Shown piece by piece: positions 54,951 to 63,970 of a stretch of DNA of 64,000 nucleotides; position 1 is the first letter of the stretch, and each line of letters begins with the position of its first letter. Source of the DNA: Candidatus Gastranaerophilales bacterium (lineage in GTDB: Bacteria; Cyanobacteriota; Vampirovibrionia; Gastranaerophilales; Gastranaerophilaceae); assembly GCA_944324365.1 (NCBI GenBank), contig CALUWA010000003.1, positions 124,001-188,000 of the forward strand, written 5' to 3'. Both the position numbers and the translations under genes were made by a program. The notes below the pieces were generated by a model. It was not told where the DNA came from and ran no database searches. It worked only from the letters and a program-made list of their open reading frames with translations.

Positions 54951-56192
54951 ATGAACAGATTAAAAGCAACATTCAGATCCCTAAAGTACAGAAATTTCCG
55001 GTTGTTTTTCCCGGGTCTTATAACTTCCCAGGTTGGAATTTGGATTCAAAACGTTGCTATAAGCTGGGTTGTATATGATATTACAAAATCCCCTTTTATG
55101 ATGGGGGGTATTCTTTTTATTAATACAATGCCGTTATTTTTGATTACTCCGTTTGCGGGCATGATAATAGATAAATTTGACAGGCATAAGCTGCTTATGA
55201 TGGTTCAGGTGCTTTTTGCCATTCAGGCTTTTCTAATGGCAGTTTGTGCAATGACAAACTTCTTGGGATTGTGGAATATAATAGCATTGGGTCTGTTTTT
55301 AAATATTGTGGCAGCAATTGATGCTCCGCTCAGACAGTCAACATATGTTCTTTTAGTTGATAATAAAGAAGATTTGAGTAATGCACTGTCTTTAAATGCT
55401 GCTTGTTTTAATGTTGCAAGGCTTATCGGGCCTGCCCTGGCCGGTGTTTTAATTTCAGCGGTGGGGGTTGCCTGGTGCTTTACAATAAACTTTTTATGCA
55501 TACTGCCTTGTGTTTTCCTTGTTATGATGATGAATTTTAAAGACAAAAAATCAGAAAAGGTTAAAAATCAGTCTATTATTGAGGGTGTGAAAGAAGGTAT
55601 TGATTATGCGTTTCATTCTCCGCAAATTACAACCCTTCTTGCTTTTGTCGGTATTTTTAGTTTTATTGCCTTGACTTACCCTCTTTTGATGCCAATATAC
55701 ACAAAAGAAGTCTTGCATTCCGGAGCGGATATTTTAGGCTGGCTGATGAGTTGTACCGGTGTCGGAGCTCTCTGCTCGTCGATTTTGCTGGCATCTAAAA
55801 CAACCCTAAGGGGGTTAAAATATATTCTTTGTCTTGGCGGTATCCTTTTAAGTTCCGGGTTTATAGTTATGGGATTTAATAACAGTCCTGTAAATGGTTG
55901 TATTACTATGTTTTTTGTAGGCCTTGGGTTTACTTCAGCAATAACATCCGACAGTACGCTTCTTCAATCAATCCTTGAAGATGACAAACGTGGAAGAATA
56001 ATGAGTTTGTATTCTATTTGTTTTGTGGGCGCAACTTCTGTAAGTAATCTTGTCGCAGGCTCGATTGCTCAATTTTGCGGAGTCGCAAATACGCTTATTA
56101 TTTTCGGAACGGTTCTTCTGATTTCTACAATGCTGTTTACTGTCCGCTTTTATCATTTAAAATTTATCTCAAAGCTTTCTAATTTGAAATAA
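54951..56192 (+). CDS. Major facilitator superfamily exporter (EntS/MFS_3-like)
   Basis: A 413-residue permease with about 12 membrane helices. It starts LKATFRSLKYRNFRLFFPGLITSQVGIWIQNVAISW, typical of the MFS_3/DUF894 group that includes enterobactin and macrolide exporters. PFAGMIIDKFDRHKLL is the loop 2-3 motif, and APLRQSTYVLLVDNKEDLSNALSLN is characteristic of the group. The frame opens at 54924, but AAGGAT precedes ATG 54951. It stands alone, so the substrate cannot be inferred. Confidence 0.9.
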   Translation: MNRLKATFRSLKYRNFRLFFPGLITSQVGIWIQNVAISWVVYDITKSPFMMGGILFINTMPLFLITPFAGMIIDKFDRHKLLMMVQVLFAIQAFLMAVCAMTNFLGLWNIIALGLFLNIVAAIDAPLRQSTYVLLVDNKEDLSNALSLNAACFNVARLIGPALAGVLISAVGVAWCFTINFLCILPCVFLVMMMNFKDKKSEKVKNQSIIEGVKEGIDYAFHSPQITTLLAFVGIFSFIALTYPLLMPIYTKEVLHSGADILGWLMSCTGVGALCSSILLASKTTLRGLKYILCLGGILLSSGFIVMGFNNSPVNGCITMFFVGLGFTSAITSDSTLLQSILEDDKRGRIMSLYSICFVGATSVSNLVAGSIAQFCGVANTLIIFGTVLLISTMLFTVRFYHLKFISKLSNLK

Positions 56193-56229
56193 TATAGACA
56201 TCAATAATGCGAAAAAATAGTCATCCTAA

Positions 56230-56295
56230 TTTATAAATATTTGTAATTATGTTATAAAAATTATTGTCGGATTAGTAAATCCGACCTACATTACT
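56230..56295 (-). repeat. Cassette-array repeat, terminal partial copy
   Basis: It matches the hairpin-bearing two thirds of the 93-bp unit. It includes an 8-bp perfect stem, GTCGGATT / AATCCGAC with loop AGTA, where the two full copies have GCC at the end. It closes the array downstream of the third minus-strand gene. Confidence 0.85.
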
Positions 56296-56342
56296 CAAAA
56301 TATTACAGTTATAAGAATTTTAAGTGACCCCAACCTACAAGC

Positions 56343-56963
56343 TTATTTTATATAATTTTCTATCACAATTTTAGCTTTATTTAAATTTTTGAAACCTATG
56401 AATCTATGAAATGTTATATTGTCTTTTAACGTTATTATCAGTTCTGACATAAACAACATTTTACACAATTTTATCGATTTTATATTTTCATATTTTATAA
56501 AAAAGGTTTCTTTAAACATACCTCTCAATATTTTATATGGACAAATTAACCTAATACCTTTATTGGTTAATATATATGTTATATTGAATCTAAAAAACAC
56601 TCCATACAATCCAATAACAAAAGCAATTGAATAAATCCACAATGTTGTATATGTAACTTGTTTTATAGAAGTTAGATTATTAAATATATAAAAGGGTAAA
56701 ATGAATGTTCCTAAAAAAGCTCCTGCCAAGTAGGTTACAACTATACTTGATATAATACCACTTTTAATACAATATATGGGCGTTTCATCTGGATATAAAA
56801 ATTTACATCTTGCAATTGCTGATTTGCTAGAATTTATAAAAAATGGCAGGAAAATACTAACAATCAATATTCCAGTTATAAGACCTGAAATATTAATGAA
56901 ACATTCAAATTCCTCTTTTGAAATAAAACTAAAATTAATTTGAAAATCTGAAAGATTTAGCAT
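56343..56963 (-). CDS. Membrane protein with C-terminal PH-like domain (array gene 3)
   Basis: A 206-residue AT-rich gene. Four membrane helices lie near 20-45, 70-98, 103-125 and 128-150. A C-terminal segment, YILTNKGIRLICPYKILRG, leads into alternating strands, as in bacterial PH (YdbS/PH_2-like) domains. It is a diverged paralogue of the next gene upstream. A GTG sits just before the ATG; the ATG with AAGGA at seven bases is chosen. The start and SD lie inside the shared repeat. The function is unknown. Confidence 0.7.
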   Translation of the reverse strand: MLNLSDFQINFSFISKEEFECFINISGLITGILIVSIFLPFFINSSKSAIARCKFLYPDETPIYCIKSGIISSIVVTYLAGAFLGTFILPFYIFNNLTSIKQVTYTTLWIYSIAFVIGLYGVFFRFNITYILTNKGIRLICPYKILRGMFKETFFIKYENIKSIKLCKMLFMSELIITLKDNITFHRFIGFKNLNKAKIVIENYIK

Positions 56964-57053
56964 CACTTCTTCCTTACCCCAGTTTTTCCCATATAAATAT
57001 TTGTAATTATATTATAAAAATTATTGTCGGATTAGTAAATCCGCCCTACATTA
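56961..57053 (-). repeat. 93-bp cassette-array repeat, full copy 1
   Basis: Identical over 93 bases to 57749-57841. On the minus strand it runs from a hairpin (GGCGGATT / AATCCGAC) through an AT-rich part with TATAAT to GGGGTAAGGAAGAAGTGATG. It thus supplies a possible terminator, promoter and ribosome binding site to the following gene. Confidence 0.92.
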
Positions 57054-57097
57054 TAATTTTGCCAATACAGTTTTTTCGTATAATATTTCACTTGTCA

Positions 57098-57751
57098 TTA
57101 AAATTTATCTCCTAAAAGATAAGATATTTTATTGTAACATTCCATATTATTTGGGTAGCAAGTTAATGGAAATACTAAATCATTATTTCCAATTAAAGTT
57201 ATGTGTTTTTTATTTATCTTTATCTCTTTTATTTCTGATAATAATAAATCTATTTTTTTTAGCATATTAAAGCAACAAATACCTATAATGCGTTTATTTG
57301 TTAAAACTATGTTATATGTACCTAAAAAAAGGGCGAATATAAAAGAAAAACTTCCTAATATTAAATAAATAAAAAGAGTTTCTGAAGTTACCATTTTAAT
57401 TTTATGTATATCAAAAAAGAAAAATGGTAATATATATCCTCCCATATAAACTCCTACTAAAAATTCAATAAATATAGTAATTCTAGTAAGTGGTTGATAA
57501 AAATACATAATAACTTCATTTTTATAATAATTTAAGATTTCTTTATTCAATATTTTATAAGAGCTTCTAAAAAATAAAAACGCAAGCGTACTATATAATA
57601 ATCCTACAATCAAACCAAGTATAAGTGTGATGTAATTAAAATCAAGGGAACTAAAATGTTTAACTATATAACTTAATACTGCTAAGGCAGTATAATAGGA
57701 TAGTGCTAATACACAAGCAAGTATAATTAAAATTATTATTAAATATTTCAT
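57098..57751 (-). CDS. Membrane protein with C-terminal PH-like domain (array gene 2)
   Basis: A 217-residue AT-rich gene, paralogous in layout to the gene at 56343. Helices lie near 3-28, 36-60, 88-112 and 122-147, then IVLTNKRIIGICCFNMLKK begins a PH-like beta domain to the end. Such domains occur in YdbS/YdbT-like membrane proteins. It has no signal peptide beyond the first helix. The start lies in the 93-bp repeat. Confidence 0.7.
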   Translation of the reverse strand: MKYLIIILIILACVLALSYYTALAVLSYIVKHFSSLDFNYITLILGLIVGLLYSTLAFLFFRSSYKILNKEILNYYKNEVIMYFYQPLTRITIFIEFLVGVYMGGYILPFFFFDIHKIKMVTSETLFIYLILGSFSFIFALFLGTYNIVLTNKRIIGICCFNMLKKIDLLLSEIKEIKINKKHITLIGNNDLVFPLTCYPNNMECYNKISYLLGDKF

Positions 57752-57841
57752 CACTTCTTCCTTACCCCAGTTTTTCCCATATAAATATTTGTAATTATAT
57801 TATAAAAATTATTGTCGGATTAGTAAATCCGCCCTACATTA
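57749..57841 (-). repeat. 93-bp cassette-array repeat, full copy 2
   Basis: Identical to 56961-57053, including the start codon of the gene behind it. Complete identity in an AT-rich intergenic region points to recent duplication or gene conversion. Confidence 0.92.
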
Positions 57842-57852
57842 CTAAATTCATT

Positions 57853-59040
57853 TTATTTCTCCTTTACTAAAATTATTTTATTAGTTGCACTATTATAAGG
57901 ACAAAGTTTACCTATTGCACAAATTTTGAATCTTTTTAATGGTAAGAGAAATTGTTTTTCTCCTCCAGATATAATTAAATTATTCTTAAATTTTATAATG
58001 TTTGCATAAGAACCAATATCTTGCTCATATATCTTATATACTTTTTCTTCATTTAGATTATAATGATACAAGCCGGATAAAGATTTATTTCTGCTTTTGA
58101 CAATAAATATTATATTTTCATCATTAATATCTAAAATATTGAAATCATAATTAAGAAGAATTGTATCAGAATTTATTATAAAATTTTTTTTGATTTCAGT
58201 GGTATTATTTTTAAGATTGTAAATTTCAATATTATCTTTTAAACGTCCCCCTATTAAAAAAATATATTGTCCTTTTTGAAAAATGGAAAAATCACTTCTA
58301 GCTTCTTTAATCTTTCCTACTATCTCAAATCTTTCACTATCTGGATTATATTTTTCTATGAATAAAGAGTTTTCTTTAGTAGTAGATTCTCCACCAAACA
58401 CATATAAATAATTGTTACTAAAAATCATTTGGTGATTACTTCTTGGTACATTTAAATTCAATTGTTTTAATATTTTATAATTTTTTATATCATATAAATA
58501 TACTTTTGAAGTTATAGCTTGCTCTTTTTTACCTTTATTAAAATATTCTTTTTGATTAATTTTGCCACCAGAAACAAGAACTATATCATTTGATATTTGA
58601 ATCCTTTTGGTTTCATTAATATAATTATCAAGACCAAAAGGATTTTCTTCGATTAGTTTAATTTGTTTTTTTGTATTGTCAAATATTTCAATACTACCAT
58701 TATCAACTATAACAATATTTTTATCAGAATTCATATATATATCTGACATAATATGTTTTTTATTCATTGAAATTAATTTGCATGTTTTATTTTTAAAGTT
58801 ACAAATTTCAGCATTTAGCAAAATGTTATTTGCAGCTCCATCACTACCACCAACAAATAATATTTCATTTGAATTTGGTAACAGAATTGCTGAATGACCG
58901 ATTCTGTTTTCCAACATATGCCCAACAGATTCTATTCTGAAATTTTGGGTTTTATTGTAAGTATACATTATTGTGACAAATATAATGCTTAAAACCATTA
59001 TTGAGCAAAATTTGTATATGAAATTTTTATATTTTTTCAT
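57853..59040 (-). CDS. Membrane-anchored kelch-repeat protein (array gene 1)
   Basis: An N-terminal anchor (about 8-30) precedes kelch-type blades: HSAILLPNSNEILFVGGSDG, NHQMIFSNNYLYVFGGEST, DFSIFQKGQYIFLIGGRL and a final NNLIISGGEKQ. The double Gly and following aromatic pattern is clear, and about five to six blades would form a beta-propeller outside the membrane. The last strand continues past a CAIGKLCPYN segment. The length is 395 residues; AT content is higher than in the flanking core genes. Kelch propellers bind proteins or glycans; the ligand is unknown. The start and SD carry a shorter version of the array repeat (59038-59060). Confidence 0.78.
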   Translation of the reverse strand: MKKYKNFIYKFCSIMVLSIIFVTIMYTYNKTQNFRIESVGHMLENRIGHSAILLPNSNEILFVGGSDGAANNILLNAEICNFKNKTCKLISMNKKHIMSDIYMNSDKNIVIVDNGSIEIFDNTKKQIKLIEENPFGLDNYINETKRIQISNDIVLVSGGKINQKEYFNKGKKEQAITSKVYLYDIKNYKILKQLNLNVPRSNHQMIFSNNYLYVFGGESTTKENSLFIEKYNPDSERFEIVGKIKEARSDFSIFQKGQYIFLIGGRLKDNIEIYNLKNNTTEIKKNFIINSDTILLNYDFNILDINDENIIFIVKSRNKSLSGLYHYNLNEEKVYKIYEQDIGSYANIIKFKNNLIISGGEKQFLLPLKRFKICAIGKLCPYNSATNKIILVKEK

Positions 59041-59190
59041 CACTTCTTCATTAACCCAGTTTTAAGTAAAAGATCATATTGTTTGTTTTTGGTTGGAACT
59101 AATAAGTTCACATTCTAAAACCTAAAATAATAAACAATCCATTCTACTTCTTAACACCATTATCTCAAAGATACTCTAAATACAAAAAAA

Positions 59191-59279
59191 CGGAGAAGGT
59201 GGGATTTGAACCCACGGTACAGATAGCTCCATACAACACCTTAGCAGGGTGCCGCCTTAAGCCACTCGGCCACTTCTCC
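59191..59279 (-). tRNA. tRNA-Ser(GCU)
   Basis: Acceptor arms GGAGAAG and CTTCTCC pair over 7 bp with discriminator G. The D-arm contains GGCCGAGTGGC, the anticodon loop CTGCTAA gives GCU (anticodon at 59243-59245), and a long variable arm and GGTTCAAATCC T-arm identify a class II serine tRNA. It reads AGC/AGU. No CCA is encoded. It stands alone between the cassette array and the efflux genes, so it could have been the insertion point of the array, though no target-site duplication is obvious. Confidence 0.97.
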
Positions 59280-59378
59280 AAGATTTTTGTACTATTTTGA
59301 CATAAAACCTATGCCAGTGTTTCAATTTTAGCATAAAAAGTATTTATTTGTAAAGTTTTTATTTCTAAAAATCTCAAA

Positions 59379-60761
59379 TTATATATTTTCAGCGTATTTC
59401 ATGTAATCTGTACCGCCGACAGCTTTATATATATTTATCGTAGAGATTATGTAATTTATCTTATTGGAAGCCTCGTCTTTATCTGCCAAAATTAGATTTT
59501 CTTCCGCTCTCATAAGATCCAAATCTGATAATGCTCCAATTTGTTTTCTGCGAAGCATTAACTGATATTTATCTTTTTCCAAATCATTGCGTTCATTGCT
59601 CATGGCATAATTCTTTTTACTTTTAATCGCACTGCTGAGAGAATCGTTTACTTCCTGGATAGATGTAAGGATTGTTTTTTCGTACATTTGCTGTGCTTTT
59701 TCATATTCCATTTTTGAATATTTTAAATGTGCAATTTTTGCTCCGCCCGTAAACAAATCTAATGAAGGCATTACTCCGGCCAATGCTTTAAAAGTATGTG
59801 ATCCAAATATATTCGATAAGCTGTATGCGTTAAATCCTGCCTGACCGTATAGTGTAAACTTCGGCAGAAAATCTCTTCTTGCCACTTTTACGTCAATTCC
59901 TATCTTTTGGATGTATTCTTCTGTTTTTAATAGATCCGGGCGATTTTGAATACATTCAGCTGCAATACTTTCAGGAATTTGAGGCATGCTTACTGTGTCG
60001 TAGTTACTTCTTTGTATATCCGCTAAATTTCTGTCACCTACAAGTACAACAAGCTGTCGTCCTATGGTATCACGCTGGTTTGCATATATATCCAATAATT
60101 CCTGGAATTGGGTGTAAAGCTGCTTTTCAACCAGGTATTCCGTAACGGAACAAAGTCCGTTATTATACTTAACTTCTGTCATCTCTGCAATTTTCTTTTG
60201 CAGTTCTACCAGTTTTTCCTGATTTTGAATTAGTTTGTCAAGTTTAATCAGGTTAAAATATTCAGATGCAAGAGCTGATGTCAGTGCAATATATGTCGCA
60301 CGTTCGTCCTGCTTCATTATTTCGACCTGTTTTTTTAAACTCTTTGTAATCAGGTGGTTTTCGCCCCAAATATCAATTTCATATGTCATTGTAAGGGGTA
60401 ATACGAAATTACTTTGTTTGTAATCATTAATTAATACGTCGCCAAATCTTACATCACTTGATTGAAAATCTCTAAAGTAGTTACCCGCAAAACCGATATG
60501 GGGTAATTCGGCTGCAAATGACTCTTTTACAACCTGTTCGGCCTGCTTGGTTTTTAGGGCAGACATTTTTAAATCCTGATTGTTACTGTATGCCTGCTGC
60601 ATATAATTTATAAGGTTGTCATCTTTGTATGTTTTCCACCAATTTAGATTTAAATATGCAAGTTTGTAGCTTTCATCCTCTTTCTTTTGTTTGGCATTAA
60701 CAGGTAAAATTCCGCACAGCAGAATAATTACCAGGGCAAATATAATTTTTTTATTTTTCAT
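59379..60761 (-). CDS. Outer-membrane efflux channel (TolC/NodT-like)
   Basis: A signal peptide (to about 23) precedes two outer-membrane efflux repeats, about 55-245 and 265-450. Long helices and the typical NxDLKMSALKTKQAE and RPDLLKTEEYIQKIG segments are visible. The length of 460 is normal. No Cys follows the signal, so it is not a lipoprotein like NodT/OprM. Divergent marR-emrA-emrB genes across a shared operator make it the outer channel of that pump. Confidence 0.92.
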   Translation of the reverse strand: MKNKKIIFALVIILLCGILPVNAKQKKEDESYKLAYLNLNWWKTYKDDNLINYMQQAYSNNQDLKMSALKTKQAEQVVKESFAAELPHIGFAGNYFRDFQSSDVRFGDVLINDYKQSNFVLPLTMTYEIDIWGENHLITKSLKKQVEIMKQDERATYIALTSALASEYFNLIKLDKLIQNQEKLVELQKKIAEMTEVKYNNGLCSVTEYLVEKQLYTQFQELLDIYANQRDTIGRQLVVLVGDRNLADIQRSNYDTVSMPQIPESIAAECIQNRPDLLKTEEYIQKIGIDVKVARRDFLPKFTLYGQAGFNAYSLSNIFGSHTFKALAGVMPSLDLFTGGAKIAHLKYSKMEYEKAQQMYEKTILTSIQEVNDSLSSAIKSKKNYAMSNERNDLEKDKYQLMLRRKQIGALSDLDLMRAEENLILADKDEASNKINYIISTINIYKAVGGTDYMKYAENI

Positions 60762-60780
60762 GCTTTACTTCCTTTTTTTC

Positions 60781-60804
60781 TTTGTGTTATCATGATAACA
60801 CAAA
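60781..60804. promoter_or_regulatory. 24-bp perfect palindrome, MarR operator
   Basis: TTTGTGTTATCA followed directly by its exact complement, centred 25 bases from the marR ATG and about 30 from the tolC-like ATG. Its size and position between the divergent genes are those of a MarR dimer site controlling both. Confidence 0.8.
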
Positions 60805-60813
60805 AAGAAAGTC

Positions 60814-61266
60814 ATGGAAAAGAAAAATTTATTAGAAAGCAAAATTGGCTTAAAACTCTCTACTATAGGTAAAAAATCAAAAGTTTTTGCTTTGCAGAGG
60901 TTTTCAAAACATAAATACCCTATAACTCCGGCACAATTTTCATTATTGGCGGCACTTGTAGAGCATGACGGAATGTCCCAGACGCAGCTTGCGGCAAGCA
61001 CAATGAAAGATAAGCCTAATATAACAAGGTTAACGAATATACTGGAGGGCATGGGGCTTGTTACAAGAAGTGCCGGCGTAGACAGAAGAAAAATTTATAA
61101 GGTTTTTATTACAGAAAAAGGACGGCAGGTATACAGCGAAATTTTACCGACAATATTAGATATATGGCGGGATACCGTTGAAGGAATTTCAGATGATGAG
61201 CTTGAAGTTACCTTAAAAGTTCTGAGCAAAATAAGATTGAATTTAGACAAATATGTAGACATATAA
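60814..61266 (+). CDS. MarR-family repressor
   Basis: A 150-residue winged-helix regulator. The recognition region reads ITPAQFSLLAALVEHDGMSQTQLAASTMKDKPNITRLTNILEGMGLVTRSAG. It is followed by DRRKIYKVFITEKG, the beta wing, and dimerisation helices at both ends. It probably represses its own operon and the divergent tolC-like gene through the adjacent palindrome, with release by the pump's substrates. Its stop lies 32 bases before the emrA-like start. Confidence 0.93.
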   Translation: MEKKNLLESKIGLKLSTIGKKSKVFALQRFSKHKYPITPAQFSLLAALVEHDGMSQTQLAASTMKDKPNITRLTNILEGMGLVTRSAGVDRRKIYKVFITEKGRQVYSEILPTILDIWRDTVEGISDDELEVTLKVLSKIRLNLDKYVDI

Positions 61267-61298
61267 ATATACAAGACATTATTAAGAGGATGATGAAT

Positions 61299-62417
61299 AT
61301 GGCAGACGATGATAAAACCCCAAAAACACATAAAGAAGATTTTGAAGAACGTGCTAAAGAAAGAATAAAAAAACGTAAAGAACGAAAAAAACAAAATCGC
61401 CATGAATATGAGAAAAAACGTGTAATTGTTCCGACAGTTACGGCGGTATTTCTTGTTTTTATGGGGATTTTAGCGGCGATACATTCAACGTATTTCCAAT
61501 CAACAGATGATGCGTTTGTGGAAGGCAGACTTATTACTGTGGCTCCGCGTGTGTCAGGGCCTGTAGTAAAACTTCTTGTTGATGATAATGATGATGTTAA
61601 AGCCGGTGATTTGCTGGTTGAGATTGATCCGACCGATTACGAAGTAAAGCTTCATCAGGCGGAAGCAAAACTTGCTCAGGCAAAAGCACAGTTGAATGTG
61701 ACTGAAAGCGATATTGAAAAAAGTACCTCTAATGTGAGTGAAGCTGCGGAAGATGTTAATTCAACATCATCAAAGCTTGAATTTGCAAAAAAAGACCACA
61801 AACGTTATACGGATATGTATAAAGCAGGGATTGTTTCCAAGCAGGATTACGACAAATCCCAAAAAGAGTTTGAGGTGTCCCAGGCAAATCACAAATCAGC
61901 AACGGAAAGATCTAATGCCGCAAAGTTCAATTTGGAATCTACAAAGGCGAAAAGCGAATCTGTTCAGGCCGATATAAAGCGGCTTGAAGCGGAAGTTGAG
62001 CAGGCAAAGCTTGATTTGTCATATACGAAAATCTATGCGCCTCAATCCGGAAAAGTTTCTGCAAGAAGTGTAGAACAGGGAAATTATCTTCAAGTCGGAC
62101 AGCCTTTAATGCAGATTGTGCCGAAAGAGGTTTGGGTTGTTGCAAATTTCAAGGAAATTCAGTTAACACATATGAAACCGGGGCAGCCTGTATCCATAAA
62201 AGTTGATACATATCCGAATAAGCATTTTGAAGGTGAAGTCCAGAGTATTCAACGCGCAACTGGTGCAAAATCAAGCTTATTCCCGCCTGAAAATGCTGTT
62301 GGGAGTTACGTAAAAATTGTTCAAAGAGTACCGGTCAAAATTGTATTTAAGGAAGATATTTCCGATTACAATATAGTTCCAGGCATGTCAGTAGTACCAA
62401 AGGTTAAAGTAAAATAA
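61299..62417 (+). CDS. Membrane fusion protein (EmrA/HlyD family)
   Basis: The periplasmic adaptor of an MFS tripartite pump. A charged Lys/Arg/Glu-rich N-terminus (1-38) precedes one membrane helix (about 42-60), then SIDDAFVEGRL-like STDDAFVEGRLITVAPRVSG, an alpha-helical hairpin (about 105-225) and the lipoyl half-motif YTKIYAPQSGKVSARSVEQGNYLQVGQPL. The ATG at 61290 touches AAGAGG; the one at 61299 has proper spacing, giving 372 residues. It is followed by emrB after two bases. Confidence 0.92.
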   Translation: MADDDKTPKTHKEDFEERAKERIKKRKERKKQNRHEYEKKRVIVPTVTAVFLVFMGILAAIHSTYFQSTDDAFVEGRLITVAPRVSGPVVKLLVDDNDDVKAGDLLVEIDPTDYEVKLHQAEAKLAQAKAQLNVTESDIEKSTSNVSEAAEDVNSTSSKLEFAKKDHKRYTDMYKAGIVSKQDYDKSQKEFEVSQANHKSATERSNAAKFNLESTKAKSESVQADIKRLEAEVEQAKLDLSYTKIYAPQSGKVSARSVEQGNYLQVGQPLMQIVPKEVWVVANFKEIQLTHMKPGQPVSIKVDTYPNKHFEGEVQSIQRATGAKSSLFPPENAVGSYVKIVQRVPVKIVFKEDISDYNIVPGMSVVPKVKVK

Positions 62418-62419
62418 TT

Positions 62420-63970
62420 ATGGAAAATTCTACCCCGCAAAAATTTTCAAACCCGTATATTATTGCGATTGCAGTGCTGCTGCCGGCTTTTTTGGCGCTT
62501 GCGGCATCTTCTGCAACAAATGTAAGCCAGGCGCATATTGCCGGGTTTTATGGCGCAACACAGTATGAAACTAATACTGTTATAACCTGTTATATTATAT
62601 CAGGAGGTTTAATGCTTCCGGTAACGGGTTATTTAGTAAGAAGTATCGGGAAAAAGCTTTTGATGTATTGCAGTATTTTTCTGTTTATGCTCGGGTGCTT
62701 GTTGTGTATAATTTCACCGAATTTGCAAGCTTTAATCGGCGCAAGAATTATCCAGGGTATTGGAAGCGGAAGTATTTTGCCTTTATGCCAAGCTGTACTG
62801 CTTGAAGTATTTCCGCCTGAGCAAAGAGGGGTTGCTATGGGCTTGTTCGGGGTTGCGGCGATGTTTTCACCGCTTGCGGGCCCGTTTTTTGGCGGATATT
62901 TAACTGATAATTACTCTTGGCAATGGGTGTTTATCGCAAATATTCCGCTCTGCATGATATCGTTTTTACTTATTAAGATATTTATGCCGAGTGATAAACC
63001 GTCAAAACAAAAATATAACAAAAAATTCGATTTTGTCGGGTATATATCAATTGTCGTTGCAATGGCATGTATGCAGATAGTTCTTGATAAAGGGCAGCAG
63101 TTTAACTGGTTTGATACTCCTTGGATTTGCTGGCTCACCGGGATTTGTATATTTTCATTTGTTCTGTTTTATGTATGGGAGCTTGAATACAAATATCCGG
63201 TAATTGATATAAGAGTTTTTAAGGATAAAAATTTTTTGTTTGGAACATTTACGAGTTCTTTTATAAATGTTGTTATATACTCTACTTTGCTTTTGGTGCC
63301 GATGTTTGTCCAAAGTATGATAGGGTATAGTCCGTCTAAATCCGGACTTACAATGTTTCCGCGTGCGATAATCTGCCTTGTATGTTTGCTGGGTGTAGGT
63401 GAAATTTCAAAATATGTAAGCAGCAAAATTTTAGCAACTATAGGTTTTTTAATTATGGCGGCATCTCTTTTGATGATGACTCAGATGAACCCGACATCTT
63501 CCATAGAGAGCATAATTTTGCCAAACATACTGCTTTGTATAGGGGTTCCGACGGCATTTGTTCCGGTCACGGCACTCTCATTTGCGACATTGCCTGCCAG
63601 TAAAAATGCTGATGCGGCCTCATTGCATGCTTTGTTTAAAAATATTGTTACCGCGGTTGCAACATCTGCTTCCGCAACGTTTATTGCAAGGGTCTCACAA
63701 GTATATCAAAACTATTTTGTGGGGAATTTGTCAGCTCATAATCATATGTATCAGATAAAATTTGCGGCTTTAAAGAGTAAATTTCTAATGCATTATCCGG
63801 AGGTTCTTGCGGCAAGAAAAGCTAACGGAATGTTATACAATCAGCTTTTGTCACAATCAAGGCTCGGTGCGTTTTTTGATGTATTTATTGTTATTGCGAC
63901 AATTTGTATCTTGATAATTCCTGTAATTTGGATATTAAAAACAACAAGAAAAGCTGCTAAAAATAACTAA
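62420..63970 (+). CDS. Drug:H+ antiporter, DHA2 family (EmrB-like)
   Basis: A 14-helix MFS pump of 516 residues. It has the start NPYIIAIAVLLPAFLALAASSATNVSQAHIAG, the motif A segment PVTGYLVRSIGKKLLMY, ARIIQGIGSGSILPLCQAVLLEVFPPEQRGVAMG and GPFFGGYLTDNYSWQWVFIANIP, diagnostic for DHA2/EmrB. The protein is complete at TAA. With the adaptor and TolC-like channel it forms a tripartite exporter for hydrophobic toxicants or bile-type compounds; the substrate is inferred only from the family. Confidence 0.94.
   Translation: MENSTPQKFSNPYIIAIAVLLPAFLALAASSATNVSQAHIAGFYGATQYETNTVITCYIISGGLMLPVTGYLVRSIGKKLLMYCSIFLFMLGCLLCIISPNLQALIGARIIQGIGSGSILPLCQAVLLEVFPPEQRGVAMGLFGVAAMFSPLAGPFFGGYLTDNYSWQWVFIANIPLCMISFLLIKIFMPSDKPSKQKYNKKFDFVGYISIVVAMACMQIVLDKGQQFNWFDTPWICWLTGICIFSFVLFYVWELEYKYPVIDIRVFKDKNFLFGTFTSSFINVVIYSTLLLVPMFVQSMIGYSPSKSGLTMFPRAIICLVCLLGVGEISKYVSSKILATIGFLIMAASLLMMTQMNPTSSIESIILPNILLCIGVPTAFVPVTALSFATLPASKNADAASLHALFKNIVTAVATSASATFIARVSQVYQNYFVGNLSAHNHMYQIKFAALKSKFLMHYPEVLAARKANGMLYNQLLSQSRLGAFFDVFIVIATICILIIPVIWILKTTRKAAKNN

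Noticed and set aside
56230-59279. Integron cassette array
   Set aside because: No integrase gene or attC-like site structure is seen; the hairpin is short and the repeat includes the SD and start codon, unlike attC sites.
272-63970. General reassignment of TGA to Trp
   Set aside because: All long genes are open without TGA and use TGG for Trp; only one gene contains TGA, so full reassignment is not supported.
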